Assembly: GCF_021602585.1 (NCBI RefSeq)
Contig: NZ_BQIP01000022.1
Coordinates: forward strand, 1 to 64,000
Source of the DNA: Pseudomonas faucium
Lineage (GTDB): Bacteria; Pseudomonadota; Gammaproteobacteria; Pseudomonadales; Pseudomonadaceae
Length of the DNA: 64,000 nucleotides
Direction of reading: 5' to 3'
Shown here: piece by piece, positions 1 through 10,008 of the stretch
Position numbering within the stretch: the first letter of the stretch is position 1
How the letters are laid out: the number at the start of each line of letters is the position of its first letter
Notes under the pieces: model-generated
What the model was told of the DNA's origin: nothing
Database searches by the model: none
What the model saw: the letters and a program-made list of their open reading frames with translations, nothing else
Program-made: the position numbers and the translations under genes

Positions 1-1
1 C

Positions 2-547
2 AACATTCGCGAACCGGGCCAGCCGCTCGGGCCGCGCAGCCGCGGCGAGCTGGTGGCGGGGTTCCTCAAGGGTGAGCTGGGTGTCGAGGCTTACCTGGAC
101 CAGGTCGCCAGCCGCAGCGGGCAATATTCGGGGTTCAACCTGCTGGTGGGCGACAGGGGCCGGCTGGGCTACCTGCATGCCCGGGATGCGGCGCCGCAGC
201 TGCTTGAGGCAGGGGTGTACGGGCTTTCCAATGCCGGGCTGGATACGCCTTGGCCAAAACTGGTGAAGGCCCGCGCGGGGCTGGAGGGCTTGCTGGAGTC
301 GGCGCAGCCGCAGCAGTTACTGGCCTTGCTGGCCGATGCGGAGCCGGCGGCGGACAGCGAACTGCCGGAGACGGGGGTGGGGGTGGCGACCGAGAAGCTG
401 CTGTCGAGCGTGTTCATTGCCAGCCAGAACTACGGAACGCGGGCCAGCACTGTGTTGATTGTCGATGATCAGGGCAGAAGGCGGCTGATCGAGCGCAGTT
501 TCGGGCCGTTTGGCGGGCACTTGGGGGAAGTCGAGTTGATGGTCTGA
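2..547 (+). CDS. NRDE (TANGO2-like) family protein, 3' part
   Basis: The reading frame is open from base 2 and ends at TGA 545-547, so the N-terminus lies outside the window. The translation begins with NIREPGQPLGPRSRGELV, typical of NRDE-family proteins just after the Asn-Arg-Asp-Glu signature, which is missing here because of the cut. Later segments (GYLHARDA, YGLSNAGLDTPWPK, QNYGTRASTVLIVDDQG) also fit the family. The first in-frame start inside the window is GTG 53, but the coding potential upstream shows it is internal. The biochemical role of bacterial NRDE proteins is not established. It converges on ptsP, with a REP pair between them. Confidence 0.85.
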   Translation, partial: NIREPGQPLGPRSRGELVAGFLKGELGVEAYLDQVASRSGQYSGFNLLVGDRGRLGYLHARDAAPQLLEAGVYGLSNAGLDTPWPKLVKARAGLEGLLESAQPQQLLALLADAEPAADSELPETGVGVATEKLLSSVFIASQNYGTRASTVLIVDDQGRRRLIERSFGPFGGHLGEVELMV

Positions 548-551
548 CGGG

Positions 552-631
552 CCTCATCGCCGGCAAGCCGGCTTCCACAGGAGTCCCCACATTTCCTGAG
601 CTGTGGGAGCCGGCTTGCCGGCGATAGGGCC
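552..631. repeat. REP pair (GCCGGC-AAG-CCGGC type)
   Basis: Two inverted copies of a Pseudomonas REP (ATCGCCGGCAAGCCGGCT with a TCCACAGG-like tail) face each other around a short loop, between the convergent ends of the NRDE gene and ptsP. It can form a long hairpin and may act as a 3' end stabiliser or terminator for both genes. Confidence 0.85.
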
Positions 632-647
632 AGCAGGTACAGCACAC

Positions 648-2927
648 CTATAAAGTCTTGTTCGCCCCAGGCCCGATCATCCGCGCCAAGCCAAGGTTCT
701 TCAGCGCCAGCTGCAGCGAGCTGTGGATAACTTGCGGGTTGTCATGGCTCATGGCCTCGGCCAGCAGCTCCTGGGCCTTGCTCATGTTCATCTGGCGCAG
801 CATCCACTTCACCTTCGGCAGGTTGGTGGCGTTCATCGACAGGCTGTCGAAGCCCATGGCCATCAACAGGATCGCCGCCGCCGGGTCACCGGCCATTTCG
901 CCGCAGATGCTCACCGGCTTGCCTTCGCCATGGGCATCGCGCACCACGGTATTCAGGGCCTGCAGCACCGCCGGGTGGAGGTAGTCGTAGAGGTCGGCGA
1001 CCCGCGGGTTGTTGCGGTCGACCGCCAAAAGGTACTGGGTCAGGTCGTTGGAGCCGACCGACAGGAAGTCCACCTGCCGCGCCAGCTCCTTGGTCTGGTA
1101 CACGGCCGCCGGAATCTCCACCATCACCCCCACCGGCGGCATCGGCACATCGGTACCTTCGTCGCGCACCTCGCCCCAGGCGCGGTGGATCAGGTGCAGG
1201 GCCTCTTCCAGCTCGTGGATGCCCGAAATCATCGGCAGCAGGATGCGCAGGTTGTTCAGGCCTTCGCTGGCCTTGAGCATGGCGCGGGTCTGGACCAGGA
1301 AGATCTCCGGGTGGTCGAGGGTCACGCGGATGCCGCGCCAGCCCAGGAACGGGTTCTCTTCCTTGATCGGGAAATACGACAGCGACTTGTCGCCGCCGAT
1401 GTCGAGGGTACGCATGGTCACCGGCAGCGGGTGGAAGGCCGCCAGTTGCTCGCGGTAGATCGCCAACTGCTCCTTTTCGCTGGGGAAGCGCTGGTTGATC
1501 ATGAACGGCACTTCGGTGCGGTACAGGCCGACACCTTCGGCGCCACGCTGCTGGGCACGGGCGACATCGGCGAGCAGGCCGGTGTTGACCCACAGCGGCA
1601 TGCGGTGGCCGTCGGGGGTGACGCAGGGCAGTTCGCGCAGGGCATCGAGGCCCTGGGCCAGCTGGCGTTCTTCCTCGACCACTTCGCTGTACTGCTTGCG
1701 CAGCACGTCGCTGGGGTTGGTGAACACCTCACCCTTGTAGCCGTCGACGATCATCTCGATGCCGTCGACCTTGGAATACGGCAGGTCGACCAGGCCCATC
1801 ACCGTGGGGATGCCCATGGCCCGGGCGAGGATGGCAACGTGCGAGTTACCCGAACCCAGCACCGACACCAGGCCCACCAGCTTGCCTTCGGGCACTTCGC
1901 CGAGCATGGCCGGGGTCAGCTCTTCGCTGACCAGGATGGTGTTGTCGGCATACACCAGCGATTGCGAGCGGGCTTCCTGCAGGTAGGCCAGCAGGCGGCG
2001 GCCAAGGTCCTTGACGTCGGAGGCGCGCTCGCGCAGGTAATCGTCGTCCATCAGCTCGAAGCGGTTGACGTGCTCGCCGACCACCTGGCGCAACGCGCCC
2101 TGCGCCCATTGGCCGGTCTTGATGACTTCCATCACCTCGCCGCCCAGGGCCGCGTCTTCGAGCATCATCAGGTACACGTCGAACAGCGCGCGCTCTTCCG
2201 GGCGCAGCTGGGTGGCCAGCTTGGCCGACAGCTTGCGCATGTCTTCGCGCACGCCTTCGAGGGCGTTCTGGAACAGTTTGAGTTCGCCGTCGATGTCTTC
2301 GACGGCCTTGTCCGGCACCACTTCGAGGTCGGCCGGCGGCAGCATCACCACCGCCCGCCCGACCGCAGCGCCCGGCGAGCCTGGCACGCCGACGAAGCGC
2401 GCTTCCTGGATGCCCTTGCCCTGGCGGCCCAGGCCACGAATCGAGCCGGTGGCCTCGGCATGGGCGATAACCCCGGCGAGCTGCGCGCTCATGGTGACCA
2501 GGAAGGCCTCTTCGCCTTCATCGAACTGGCGGCGCTCTTTCTGCTGGATGACCAGCACGCCCACCACCCGGCGGTGGTGAATGATCGGCGCGCCGAGGAA
2601 CGAGGCGAACTTCTCTTCACCGGTTTCGGCGAAGTAGCGGTAACGCGGGTGATCGGCGGCGTTTTCCAGGTTCAGCGGCTCTTCCCGGGTACCGACCAGG
2701 CCGACCAGGCCTTCGTTGGGGGCCATGCTGACCTTGCCGATGGAGCGCTTGTTCAGGCCTTCGGTGGCCATCAGCACGAAACGGTTGGTTTCCGGGTCGA
2801 GCAGGTACACCGAGCAGACCTGGCTGCCCATGGCCTCCTTGACGCGCAAGACAATGATCCCCAACGCCGTCTTGAGATCTTTGGCGGAGTTCACTTCCTG
2901 GACGATCTTGCGCAGCGTATTGAGCAT
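648..2927 (-). CDS. ptsP: Phosphoenolpyruvate-protein phosphotransferase EI-Ntr
   Basis: First enzyme of the nitrogen-related phosphotransferase relay. It autophosphorylates from PEP and passes phosphate to NPr (PtsO) and then EIIA-Ntr (PtsN), in the cytoplasm. The 759 residues show an N-terminal GAF domain (about 1-160), an EI N-terminal domain (from about 175), the swivelling phosphohistidine segment GSGNSHVAILARAMG with His363, and a C-terminal TIM-barrel PEP-binding domain with GVMVEIP, SVGSNDLTQYLLAVDRNN and the CGEMAGDP catalytic cysteine motif. The GAF domain distinguishes it from sugar-PTS EI. It lies 22 bp downstream of rppH and is probably cotranscribed with it, the usual order in gammaproteobacteria. 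Length matches the family. Confidence 0.97.
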   Translation of the reverse strand: MLNTLRKIVQEVNSAKDLKTALGIIVLRVKEAMGSQVCSVYLLDPETNRFVLMATEGLNKRSIGKVSMAPNEGLVGLVGTREEPLNLENAADHPRYRYFAETGEEKFASFLGAPIIHHRRVVGVLVIQQKERRQFDEGEEAFLVTMSAQLAGVIAHAEATGSIRGLGRQGKGIQEARFVGVPGSPGAAVGRAVVMLPPADLEVVPDKAVEDIDGELKLFQNALEGVREDMRKLSAKLATQLRPEERALFDVYLMMLEDAALGGEVMEVIKTGQWAQGALRQVVGEHVNRFELMDDDYLRERASDVKDLGRRLLAYLQEARSQSLVYADNTILVSEELTPAMLGEVPEGKLVGLVSVLGSGNSHVAILARAMGIPTVMGLVDLPYSKVDGIEMIVDGYKGEVFTNPSDVLRKQYSEVVEEERQLAQGLDALRELPCVTPDGHRMPLWVNTGLLADVARAQQRGAEGVGLYRTEVPFMINQRFPSEKEQLAIYREQLAAFHPLPVTMRTLDIGGDKSLSYFPIKEENPFLGWRGIRVTLDHPEIFLVQTRAMLKASEGLNNLRILLPMISGIHELEEALHLIHRAWGEVRDEGTDVPMPPVGVMVEIPAAVYQTKELARQVDFLSVGSNDLTQYLLAVDRNNPRVADLYDYLHPAVLQALNTVVRDAHGEGKPVSICGEMAGDPAAAILLMAMGFDSLSMNATNLPKVKWMLRQMNMSKAQELLAEAMSHDNPQVIHSSLQLALKNLGLARMIGPGANKTL

Positions 2928-2949
2928 GGCTCGGGGTCGAACTCCGTCG

Positions 2950-3429
2950 TCAGTCGCGCGTCAGCAGACGCGGTGCTAGCTCTTTCAGGGCGCGGCGGTA
3001 TACCTCGCGCTTGAATGTCACCACCTGGCCCAGCGGATACCAATAGCTGACCCAACGCCAGCCGTCGAATTCCGGTTTGCCGGTCAGGTCCATCCGCACC
3101 CGTTGCTCATTGCTCACCAGGCGCAGCAGGAACCACTTCTGCTTCTGGCCGATGCACAGCGGTTGGCTGTGGGTGCGGACCAGACGCTGGGGTAAACGAT
3201 AACGCAACCAGCCGCGGGTGCAGGCAAGAATTTCCACATCATCGCGTTCAAGGCCAACTTCTTCGTTCAGCTCGCGGTACAGGGCATCTTCCGGCGTCTC
3301 GTCAGGGTTGATACCACCCTGCGGGAATTGCCAGGCATCCTGGTTGATCCGCCGAGCCCATAGCACCTGCCCGGCATCATTCGTAAGAATGATCCCGACA
3401 TTGGGGCGAAAACCATCCGGGTCGATCAC
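2950..3429 (-). CDS. rppH: RNA pyrophosphohydrolase
   Basis: Nudix hydrolase that removes pyrophosphate from the 5' end of triphosphorylated mRNA and so triggers decay. The Nudix box [20 protein letters not shown], followed by VGL, fits GX5EX7REUXEEXGU. Around it are [23 protein letters not shown] and the C-terminal [17 protein letters not shown] region typical of RppH. I start it at GTG 3429 ([15 protein letters not shown]), giving 159 residues, the normal family length. The frame stays open to 3501, but those extra residues do not look like RppH. It sits just upstream of ptsP on the same strand. Confidence 0.95.
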   Translation of the reverse strand: MIDPDGFRPNVGIILTNDAGQVLWARRINQDAWQFPQGGINPDETPEDALYRELNEEVGLERDDVEILACTRGWLRYRLPQRLVRTHSQPLCIGQKQKWFLLRLVSNEQRVRMDLTGKPEFDGWRWVSYWYPLGQVVTFKREVYRRALKELAPRLLTRD

Positions 3430-3570
3430 GGCAGCAACCTCGCAAACGCATGTCACCGCATTGTTCCACAAAGCCTGCGAGCGCAGCAACGCGCCCGCCA
3501 AGCTTATGTGCAGCGCGGTGAAAACTCCGTATTCTGCGGGGCTACCCTGTAGCTGATGCGAGTACCCGCG

Positions 3571-4227
3571 ATGCGCCTGGCTTTATTCGACCTGGACAAT
3601 ACCCTCCTCGGTGGCGACAGCGACCATGCCTGGGGTGACTACCTGTGCGAGCGGGGCATTCTCGACCCGGTCGCCTACAAGCAACGCAACGATGCCTTCT
3701 ATCAGGACTACCTGAACGGCACCCTGGACCTGCAGGCCTACCTGGCCTTTTCCATGGAAATCTTCGCGGCCACCGAGCCCGCGCAACTCGACCAGTGGCA
3801 TGGCGAATTCATGCGCGACTGCATCGAGCCGATCATCCTGCCCAAGGCCCTGGCCTTGTTGCAGCAGCACCGCGAGGCCGGTGACCAGCTGGTGATCATC
3901 ACCGCCACCAATCGTTTCGTGACCGCGCCCATTGCGCGCCGCCTGGGCGTGCGCGTGCTGCTGGCCACCGAATGCGAGATGCGCGATGGCCGCTATACCG
4001 GGCGTAGTACCGATATACCGTGCTTCCGTGAAGGCAAGGTGACGAGGCTGGAGCGCTGGATGCTGGAGAACGGCTTCGATCTGGAGGACAGCTATTTCTA
4101 TAGCGACTCGATGAATGATTTGCCGTTGCTGGAGCGGGTGACGCACGCGGTGGCGGTGGATCCGGACCCTAAGCTGCAGGTGGAGGCCGAGCGGCGTGGG
4201 TGGCCGGTGATTTCGTTGAGGGATTGA
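3571..4227 (+). CDS. HAD superfamily IB phosphatase
   Basis: A SerB-like HAD phosphatase of 218 residues. Motif I is [16 protein letters not shown] with the nucleophile and acid/base aspartates near the N-terminus, motif II is VIITATN, and motifs III/IV are the Lys in REGKVTRL and the acidic pair in [12 protein letters not shown]. Subfamily IB members act on phosphoserine, histidinol phosphate or similar small phosphomonoesters, and the substrate here cannot be read from sequence. I prefer ATG 3571 ([12 protein letters not shown]); an in-frame ATG at 3556 would add MRVPA. It diverges from rppH and converges on a DUF2269 gene. Confidence 0.88.
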   Translation: MRLALFDLDNTLLGGDSDHAWGDYLCERGILDPVAYKQRNDAFYQDYLNGTLDLQAYLAFSMEIFAATEPAQLDQWHGEFMRDCIEPIILPKALALLQQHREAGDQLVIITATNRFVTAPIARRLGVRVLLATECEMRDGRYTGRSTDIPCFREGKVTRLERWMLENGFDLEDSYFYSDSMNDLPLLERVTHAVAVDPDPKLQVEAERRGWPVISLRD

Positions 4228-4248
4228 GAATGCCGGGGCCGCTTTGCG

Positions 4249-4320
4249 GCCCTTTCGCGACACAAGGCCGCTCCTACCGGGGGGCGCGTTCTCTGTAGGA
4301 GCGGCCTTGTGTCGCGATGG
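4249..4320. repeat. REP pair (CGACACAAGGCCGCTCC type)
   Basis: Inverted copies of TCGCGACACAAGGCCGCTCC, sharing the CTCCTAC(A)GG tail with the other REPs but with a different core. It lies between two convergent gene ends. A second pair of this type is at 49138-49216. Confidence 0.8.
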
Positions 4321-4341
4321 AGGGCGAAGCCCTCCCCTGCC

Positions 4342-4767
4342 TCAAACCGGCTTGGCGCCCATCAGCCCGGCAATGGACAAGAAGCACACCCCACTGAACA
4401 CCGCCAGGGCCAGGGTAAACCGCAACCCCACCACCTCGGCCCTGCGCAGCCGGTTCAGGCGCACCAGCAGCCACCACACGGCAAACGCGCCAAGCGTATA
4501 GATGACGCTGGACGCCAGCACCCACGCCTGCCCCAGCGGCCAGCCGACCAGATGCACCAGCCACCAGCCGGTGAACGGCATGCTCACCAGGCACACGCCC
4601 ATCAGCAACCAGACGAACACCAGCGGCCGGCGCAGCAGCTTGGCATAAGCCTCTGCATCACCCTGGCGGCGGGCACGTACTGTCCAGATCGCCAGGCCCA
4701 GTGCGCCCAGCAGCAGCACGGCTGTGGCGATGATGTGCAGCGTCTTGAGGGTTGTCAGGTGTTCCAT
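4342..4767 (-). CDS. DUF2269 family integral membrane protein
   Basis: A 141-residue inner-membrane protein with four hydrophobic helices (around LHIIATAVLLLGALGLAIWT, PLVFVWLLMGVCLVSM, WVLASSVIYTLGAFAVWWLL and TLALAVFSGVCFLSIAGL). The opening TLKTLHIIATAVLLLG and central GWWLV pattern fit DUF2269, a family without a known biochemical role. It is followed on the same strand by ilvA's stop region 38 bp upstream, so the two could be read together. Confidence 0.8.
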   Translation of the reverse strand: MEHLTTLKTLHIIATAVLLLGALGLAIWTVRARRQGDAEAYAKLLRRPLVFVWLLMGVCLVSMPFTGWWLVHLVGWPLGQAWVLASSVIYTLGAFAVWWLLVRLNRLRRAEVVGLRFTLALAVFSGVCFLSIAGLMGAKPV

Positions 4768-4805
4768 GGCTTCATGTCCTTGAGCGGTAAGGCAAGCTTA
4801 GCCGC

Positions 4806-6320
<1,515 letters not shown>

Positions 6321-6452
6321 CGGGAAAGCATCACTGGCCGCGGGACAAGGGCTGCGAGTCTACCCCAGCGCTACGTCGGGCGACCACAGCAAAGCCGCCC
6401 AAGCCGTTATACTAGGCAACTTTGAAACCGCCCTGCCCCTTTCGGAGCCCGC

Positions 6453-7127
6453 ATGACCCAGGACCAACTCAAACAGGCCGTCGCCCAGGCCGCTGTCGAC
6501 TTCATTCTGCCCAAGCTGGATGAAAAGAGCGTCGTCGGCGTCGGAACCGGTTCGACCGCCAACTGCTTCATCGACGCCCTGGCAAAGCACAAGACCGCCT
6601 TCGACGGCGCGGTCGCCAGCTCCGAGGCCACGGCCCAGCGCCTGAAGGGCCATGGCATCCCGGTGTATGAGCTGAACAGCGTCAGCGAGCTTGAGTTCTA
6701 CATCGACGGCGCCGACGAAAGCGACGCGCACCTGAACCTGATCAAGGGCGGCGGCGCGGCGCTGACCCGCGAGAAGATCGTCGCGGCCGTGGCCAAGACC
6801 TTCATCTGCATCGCCGATGCCAGCAAGCTGGTACCGGTGCTGGGCGCCTTCCCGCTGCCGGTCGAAGTGATCCCGATGGCCCGCAGCCACGTGGCGCGCC
6901 AGCTGGTCAAGCTGGGCGGCGACCCGGTGTACCGTGAAGGCGTGGTGACCGACAACGGCAACGTGATCCTCCACGTGCACAACCTGCAGATCACCAACCC
7001 GGTGGAGCTGGAAGCGCAGATCAACGCCATCGTCGGCGTTGTGACCAACGGCCTGTTCGCGGCGCGCCCGGCCGACCTGCTGCTGCTGGGCACCTCCGAA
7101 GGCGTGAAGAGCCTCAAGGCCGAGTGA
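6453..7127 (+). CDS. rpiA: Ribose-5-phosphate isomerase A
   Basis: Interconverts ribose 5-phosphate and ribulose 5-phosphate in the non-oxidative pentose phosphate pathway. All family signatures are present in 224 residues: [16 protein letters not shown] (phosphate loop), IDGADESD (catalytic Asp region), [12 protein letters not shown], and the C-terminal [22 protein letters not shown] 6453 is preceded by a weak Shine-Dalgarno, and a possible -10 TATACT lies at 6408-6413 with no clear -35. It ends in a REP pair. Confidence 0.97.
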   Translation: MTQDQLKQAVAQAAVDFILPKLDEKSVVGVGTGSTANCFIDALAKHKTAFDGAVASSEATAQRLKGHGIPVYELNSVSELEFYIDGADESDAHLNLIKGGGAALTREKIVAAVAKTFICIADASKLVPVLGAFPLPVEVIPMARSHVARQLVKLGGDPVYREGVVTDNGNVILHVHNLQITNPVELEAQINAIVGVVTNGLFAARPADLLLLGTSEGVKSLKAE

Positions 7128-7129
7128 TG

Positions 7130-7197
7130 CCATCACCGGCAAGCCGGCTCCTACAGCGCACAACCCTGTGGGAGCCGGCTTGCCGGCGATAGGGCCG
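7130..7197. repeat. REP pair (GCCGGC type)
   Basis: Inverted REP copies between the convergent ends of rpiA and the first SdiA-regulated-family gene. The left copy reads ATCACCGGCAAGCCGGCTCC (one substitution), and the right copy is canonical. Confidence 0.8.
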
Positions 7198-7207
7198 CAA
7201 AGCCCAG

Positions 7208-8110
7208 TCAATCCGCCGGCTGCTTGAACACATAGAACAGGTTCGGCTCACTGACCAGGTAGATGGTCCCCGCCTCGTCCATCGCAATCCCTTCCGCCTG
7301 CGGCACCGTCTCCTTCAACCCCTGGAACCCCTTGCGCAACGACAAGGTACTCAGCGGCCTGCCCTGAACATCCAGCTCCAGCACCAGCCGCGACTCATCC
7401 GACAGCGCCAGCAAGTGCCCACTGCGCTCATCGAACTGAAGGCTGGAAAGATCACGCACGAACAACCGCGAATCGCGCTTGCGGTCCTGCACCACGTGCA
7501 CCGCGTAAGGCTGCTCGGGGTTCTCGTGGGGGAAGCCCAGCACCTCGTAGATCAGCATCGGGTCACGCTCCTTGGCCACGAACAGGCGCTTGCCTGCAGA
7601 GTCGTAGGCCAGGCCTTCGAAGCCCTTGTTACCGTTCAGGCCAATGCCCAGGGACAGCTGCTCGGCATCGCCGGCATCGAGAAACGGCGTGTCGTCTTCG
7701 ACGCGCACGCGGATCAAGCGCTGCTGGCGCTCATCGGTAATCACGTAGCTGTTGGGGCCGATGTACTCCACGGCTTCCGGGTCGCCGAAGCCGGTCAATG
7801 GAATGCGCCGCAGGATGCGGCCATCGAGGGACAGCTCGATCAGCTCGGAGCGGGCGTTGGTCACCGTGAACAGGGTCTTGCGGTCGGGGTCGTAGGTCAG
7901 CGCCGAAAGGTCATCATCAAGCCCCTCGACAGGCTGCGCCTCGACCACCACCCGGTAGCGGTCCAGGCCCATGCTCTGCTCAGCCGGCTGCCACCAGGTC
8001 TTGAGGTTGAACCAGGTGCGCTCGAACAGGCGAAACTCCTGCCCGGCCAGGCCCAGTAGCAGCAACCCGGCAATGACAAGAAGCAATGGCAGACGAACAT
8101 AACGGCGCAT
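7208..8110 (-). CDS. SdiA-regulated domain protein (copy 1)
   Basis: A 300-residue protein with one N-terminal membrane anchor (LPLLLVIAGLLLLGLAGQ) and a periplasmic beta-propeller-like body. The repeated strand patterns (LSALTYDPDRKTLFTV, NKGFEGLAYDSAGKRLFV, AEGIAMDEAGTIYLVSEPNLFY) match the SdiA-regulated family, whose members resemble phytase/esterase propellers. No substrate or enzymatic activity is established. Despite the name, nothing here shows quorum-sensing control. The next gene upstream is a paralogue of the same length, indicating tandem duplication. Confidence 0.82.
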   Translation of the reverse strand: MRRYVRLPLLLVIAGLLLLGLAGQEFRLFERTWFNLKTWWQPAEQSMGLDRYRVVVEAQPVEGLDDDLSALTYDPDRKTLFTVTNARSELIELSLDGRILRRIPLTGFGDPEAVEYIGPNSYVITDERQQRLIRVRVEDDTPFLDAGDAEQLSLGIGLNGNKGFEGLAYDSAGKRLFVAKERDPMLIYEVLGFPHENPEQPYAVHVVQDRKRDSRLFVRDLSSLQFDERSGHLLALSDESRLVLELDVQGRPLSTLSLRKGFQGLKETVPQAEGIAMDEAGTIYLVSEPNLFYVFKQPAD

Positions 8111-8195
8111 AAAGGCAGACTCGGCTCAGGGGGTGGCGAATCTAACCATGGGTGTCTGAAGTAAAGCTTAATCCCAGCGTCGGAATGATCTGAAG

Positions 8196-9128
8196 CTATT
8201 GTGGGTTCTTTTTGAAGCGATAGAAGAGTGCCGGTTCGCTGACCATGTACAGGTTGCCCTGGTCGTCCATGGTCACCCCTTCGGCCCGCGGGATGGTGTC
8301 CTTGAGGCCGTTGAAGCCACCCAGCAGGGTCATGAAGCTGACCTGCTGGCCTTGCTCGTCGAGCTCCAGCAGCATGTTGGAGTCGGCCGACAGCACCAGC
8401 AGATGCCCCGTGCGCGGGTCGACGGAAAGCGCCGAGAGGTTGCGCAGGTCAAGCTCGTCGCTTTCCAGCGCCTGTTTTTCACCCTTGAGCGGGGTGCGCC
8501 CGTCGGTCGCCCAGGTGTACAGCTTCGGCGGCCGTTCCTGGCCGATCACCAGGCGCTGGCGCATCGGGTCCCAGGCGATGCCTTCGTAACCCTTGTTGCT
8601 CTTGGGCGACGGGCCCAGGTCGTGGCTCTGGAAATCGGCATGGTTGAGCGATTTGGTTTGCCCATCCACCTTGACCACGGTCAGGTCATGCAGGCGTTCA
8701 TCGGTAATGGCCAGCTGGCCATCTTCGAGCACGGCGACGCCTTCGGGGTTGTTCCAGCCCACCAGGGGGATCTGGCGCAGCACATCGCCTTCCAGGCTGA
8801 GCTCGACCAGGAACGGGTTCTTGCCCATCACGGCGAACAAGGTGCGGGTCTGGGGGTTGAACGCCACGTCCGAGGCTTCGTCATCGTCCATGCCCGGCAG
8901 CGGCTTGGCATCGATATCGACCTGGTAGTCCGGCAGCCACACGCTTTCGCTGCGCTCGGCGCTGCTTTCGAAGCCTTCCTTGACCCACAGCAGCCCGCGG
9001 TCATCCCAGTGCATGGCCACCGACAGGCCATAGCCGATCACCGCAGCCACGGCCAGGGCGAATGGCCAGCGCCGGTAGAAGCGGCGTTTTGGCTTGGGGG
9101 TCGAGGATGCGCTGGAAGAAGAGGCCAT
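8196..9128 (-). CDS. SdiA-regulated domain protein (copy 2)
   Basis: A 310-residue paralogue of the neighbouring 7208-8110 product. It has a basic cytoplasmic N-terminus (KPKRRFYRRW), a single anchor helix (PFALAVAAVIGYGLSVAM) and the same propeller motifs: DVAFNPQTRTLFAVMGKNPF, NKGYEGIAWDPMRQRLVIG and AEGVTMDDQGNLYMVSEPALFYRFKK. The two proteins align over their whole length but are clearly diverged, so the duplication is not recent. The 85 bp between them is too short to exclude cotranscription. Function is unknown. Confidence 0.82.
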   Translation of the reverse strand: MASSSSASSTPKPKRRFYRRWPFALAVAAVIGYGLSVAMHWDDRGLLWVKEGFESSAERSESVWLPDYQVDIDAKPLPGMDDDEASDVAFNPQTRTLFAVMGKNPFLVELSLEGDVLRQIPLVGWNNPEGVAVLEDGQLAITDERLHDLTVVKVDGQTKSLNHADFQSHDLGPSPKSNKGYEGIAWDPMRQRLVIGQERPPKLYTWATDGRTPLKGEKQALESDELDLRNLSALSVDPRTGHLLVLSADSNMLLELDEQGQQVSFMTLLGGFNGLKDTIPRAEGVTMDDQGNLYMVSEPALFYRFKKNPQ

Positions 9129-9216
9129 GCAGGGGTTCCTGGTGAAATGGGCGAAGATTCGCGCATTATCCGGATGGGTTGTGAAAAAACGGTAAACCGC
9201 GTTGCTTGCGCGCTCA

Positions 9217-9295
9217 CTGTGGGAGCCGGCTTGCCGGCGATGAGGCCCTTAGTGGTTTGCAGGGGCCCTATCGCCGGCAAGCCGGCTCCCACAGA
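9217..9295. repeat. REP pair (GCCGGC type, opposite arrangement)
   Basis: Two inverted REPs with the order reversed relative to most others in the window: the left copy reads CTGTGGGAGCCGGCTTGCCG and the right ATCGCCGGCAAGCCGGCTCC. It lies between two co-directional minus-strand genes rather than at a convergent junction. Confidence 0.8.
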
Positions 9296-9318
9296 GAGAG
9301 AAGGTGCTCAGTAAAGGC

Positions 9319-9984
9319 TCAGAGCACCCGGCTCTCGAAGCGGCTCACACCCGGCAGCTCCAGCACCAGCTCATCGCCCACATTGAACGGGCCAACGCCA
9401 GCCGGCGTGCCGGTGAGGATCACATCCCCCGCCTGCAGGGAGAAATGCCGGGCCATGTACTGGATCATCGGCACGATCGGGTTGAGCATCATGGCGCTGT
9501 TGCCATCCTGGCGCACTTCGCCGTTGACGGTCAGGCGCACCGGGATATCGGTTACATCTTCAAAGGCTGCGGCGGAAACGAACGGCGGCAGCACGCAGGC
9601 GCCGTCGAAGCTCTTGGCCAGTTCCCAGGGCAGGCCCTTCTCCTTGAGCTTGGCCTGCACGTCGCGCAGGGTCAGGTCCAGCGCCGGCGCATAACCGGAA
9701 ATGGCGTCCAGCACCTCCTCCTCGGAGGCATGGGTGGACAGCGACTTGCCCAGCAGCACGGCAATTTCCGCCTCGTAGTGCACCGAGCCACGCTCGGTCG
9801 GGATCTTGAAGCCACCTTCCAGCGGCACCACGCAGCTACCCGGCTTGATGAACAGCAGCGGCTCGCTGGGGATGGGGTTGTCCAGTTCCTTGGCGTGCTC
9901 GGCGTAGTTGCGGCCGATGCACACCACCTTGCCCAGCGGGAAGTGGATGCGCGTGCCGTCTACGTACTGGTGCTGGTAACTCAT
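9319..9984 (-). CDS. Fumarylacetoacetate hydrolase family protein
   Basis: A 221-residue single-domain FAH-fold protein. Visible signatures are VVCIGRNYAEHAKELDNP, the metal-binding glutamates in VHYEAEIAVLLGK, the DLTLRDVQAKLKEKGLPWE segment and LTGTPAGVGP. Members hydrolyse acylpyruvates or decarboxylate oxaloacetate; the compact size and sequence resemble YcgM/FAHD1-type enzymes. It lies 24 bp downstream of the D-2-hydroxyglutarate dehydrogenase gene and is probably cotranscribed with it, so a role in clearing 2-oxoacid by-products is plausible but is inference. Confidence 0.88.
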   Translation of the reverse strand: MSYQHQYVDGTRIHFPLGKVVCIGRNYAEHAKELDNPIPSEPLLFIKPGSCVVPLEGGFKIPTERGSVHYEAEIAVLLGKSLSTHASEEEVLDAISGYAPALDLTLRDVQAKLKEKGLPWELAKSFDGACVLPPFVSAAAFEDVTDIPVRLTVNGEVRQDGNSAMMLNPIVPMIQYMARHFSLQAGDVILTGTPAGVGPFNVGDELVLELPGVSRFESRVL

Positions 9985-10008
9985 GGCCGACTCCTAGGCT
10001 GCTGCTTT

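Noticed and set aside
722-740. TGTGGATAA DnaA-box-like sequence
   Set aside because: It is isolated inside the ptsP coding region, and the similar TTATCCACA inside gcvP is also alone. There is no cluster or AT-rich unwinding region, so no origin.
723-3014. A 763-codon plus-strand frame opposite ptsP
   Set aside because: His/Gln/Val-rich composition typical of the antisense frame of a GC-rich gene; ptsP on the other strand has full family motifs.
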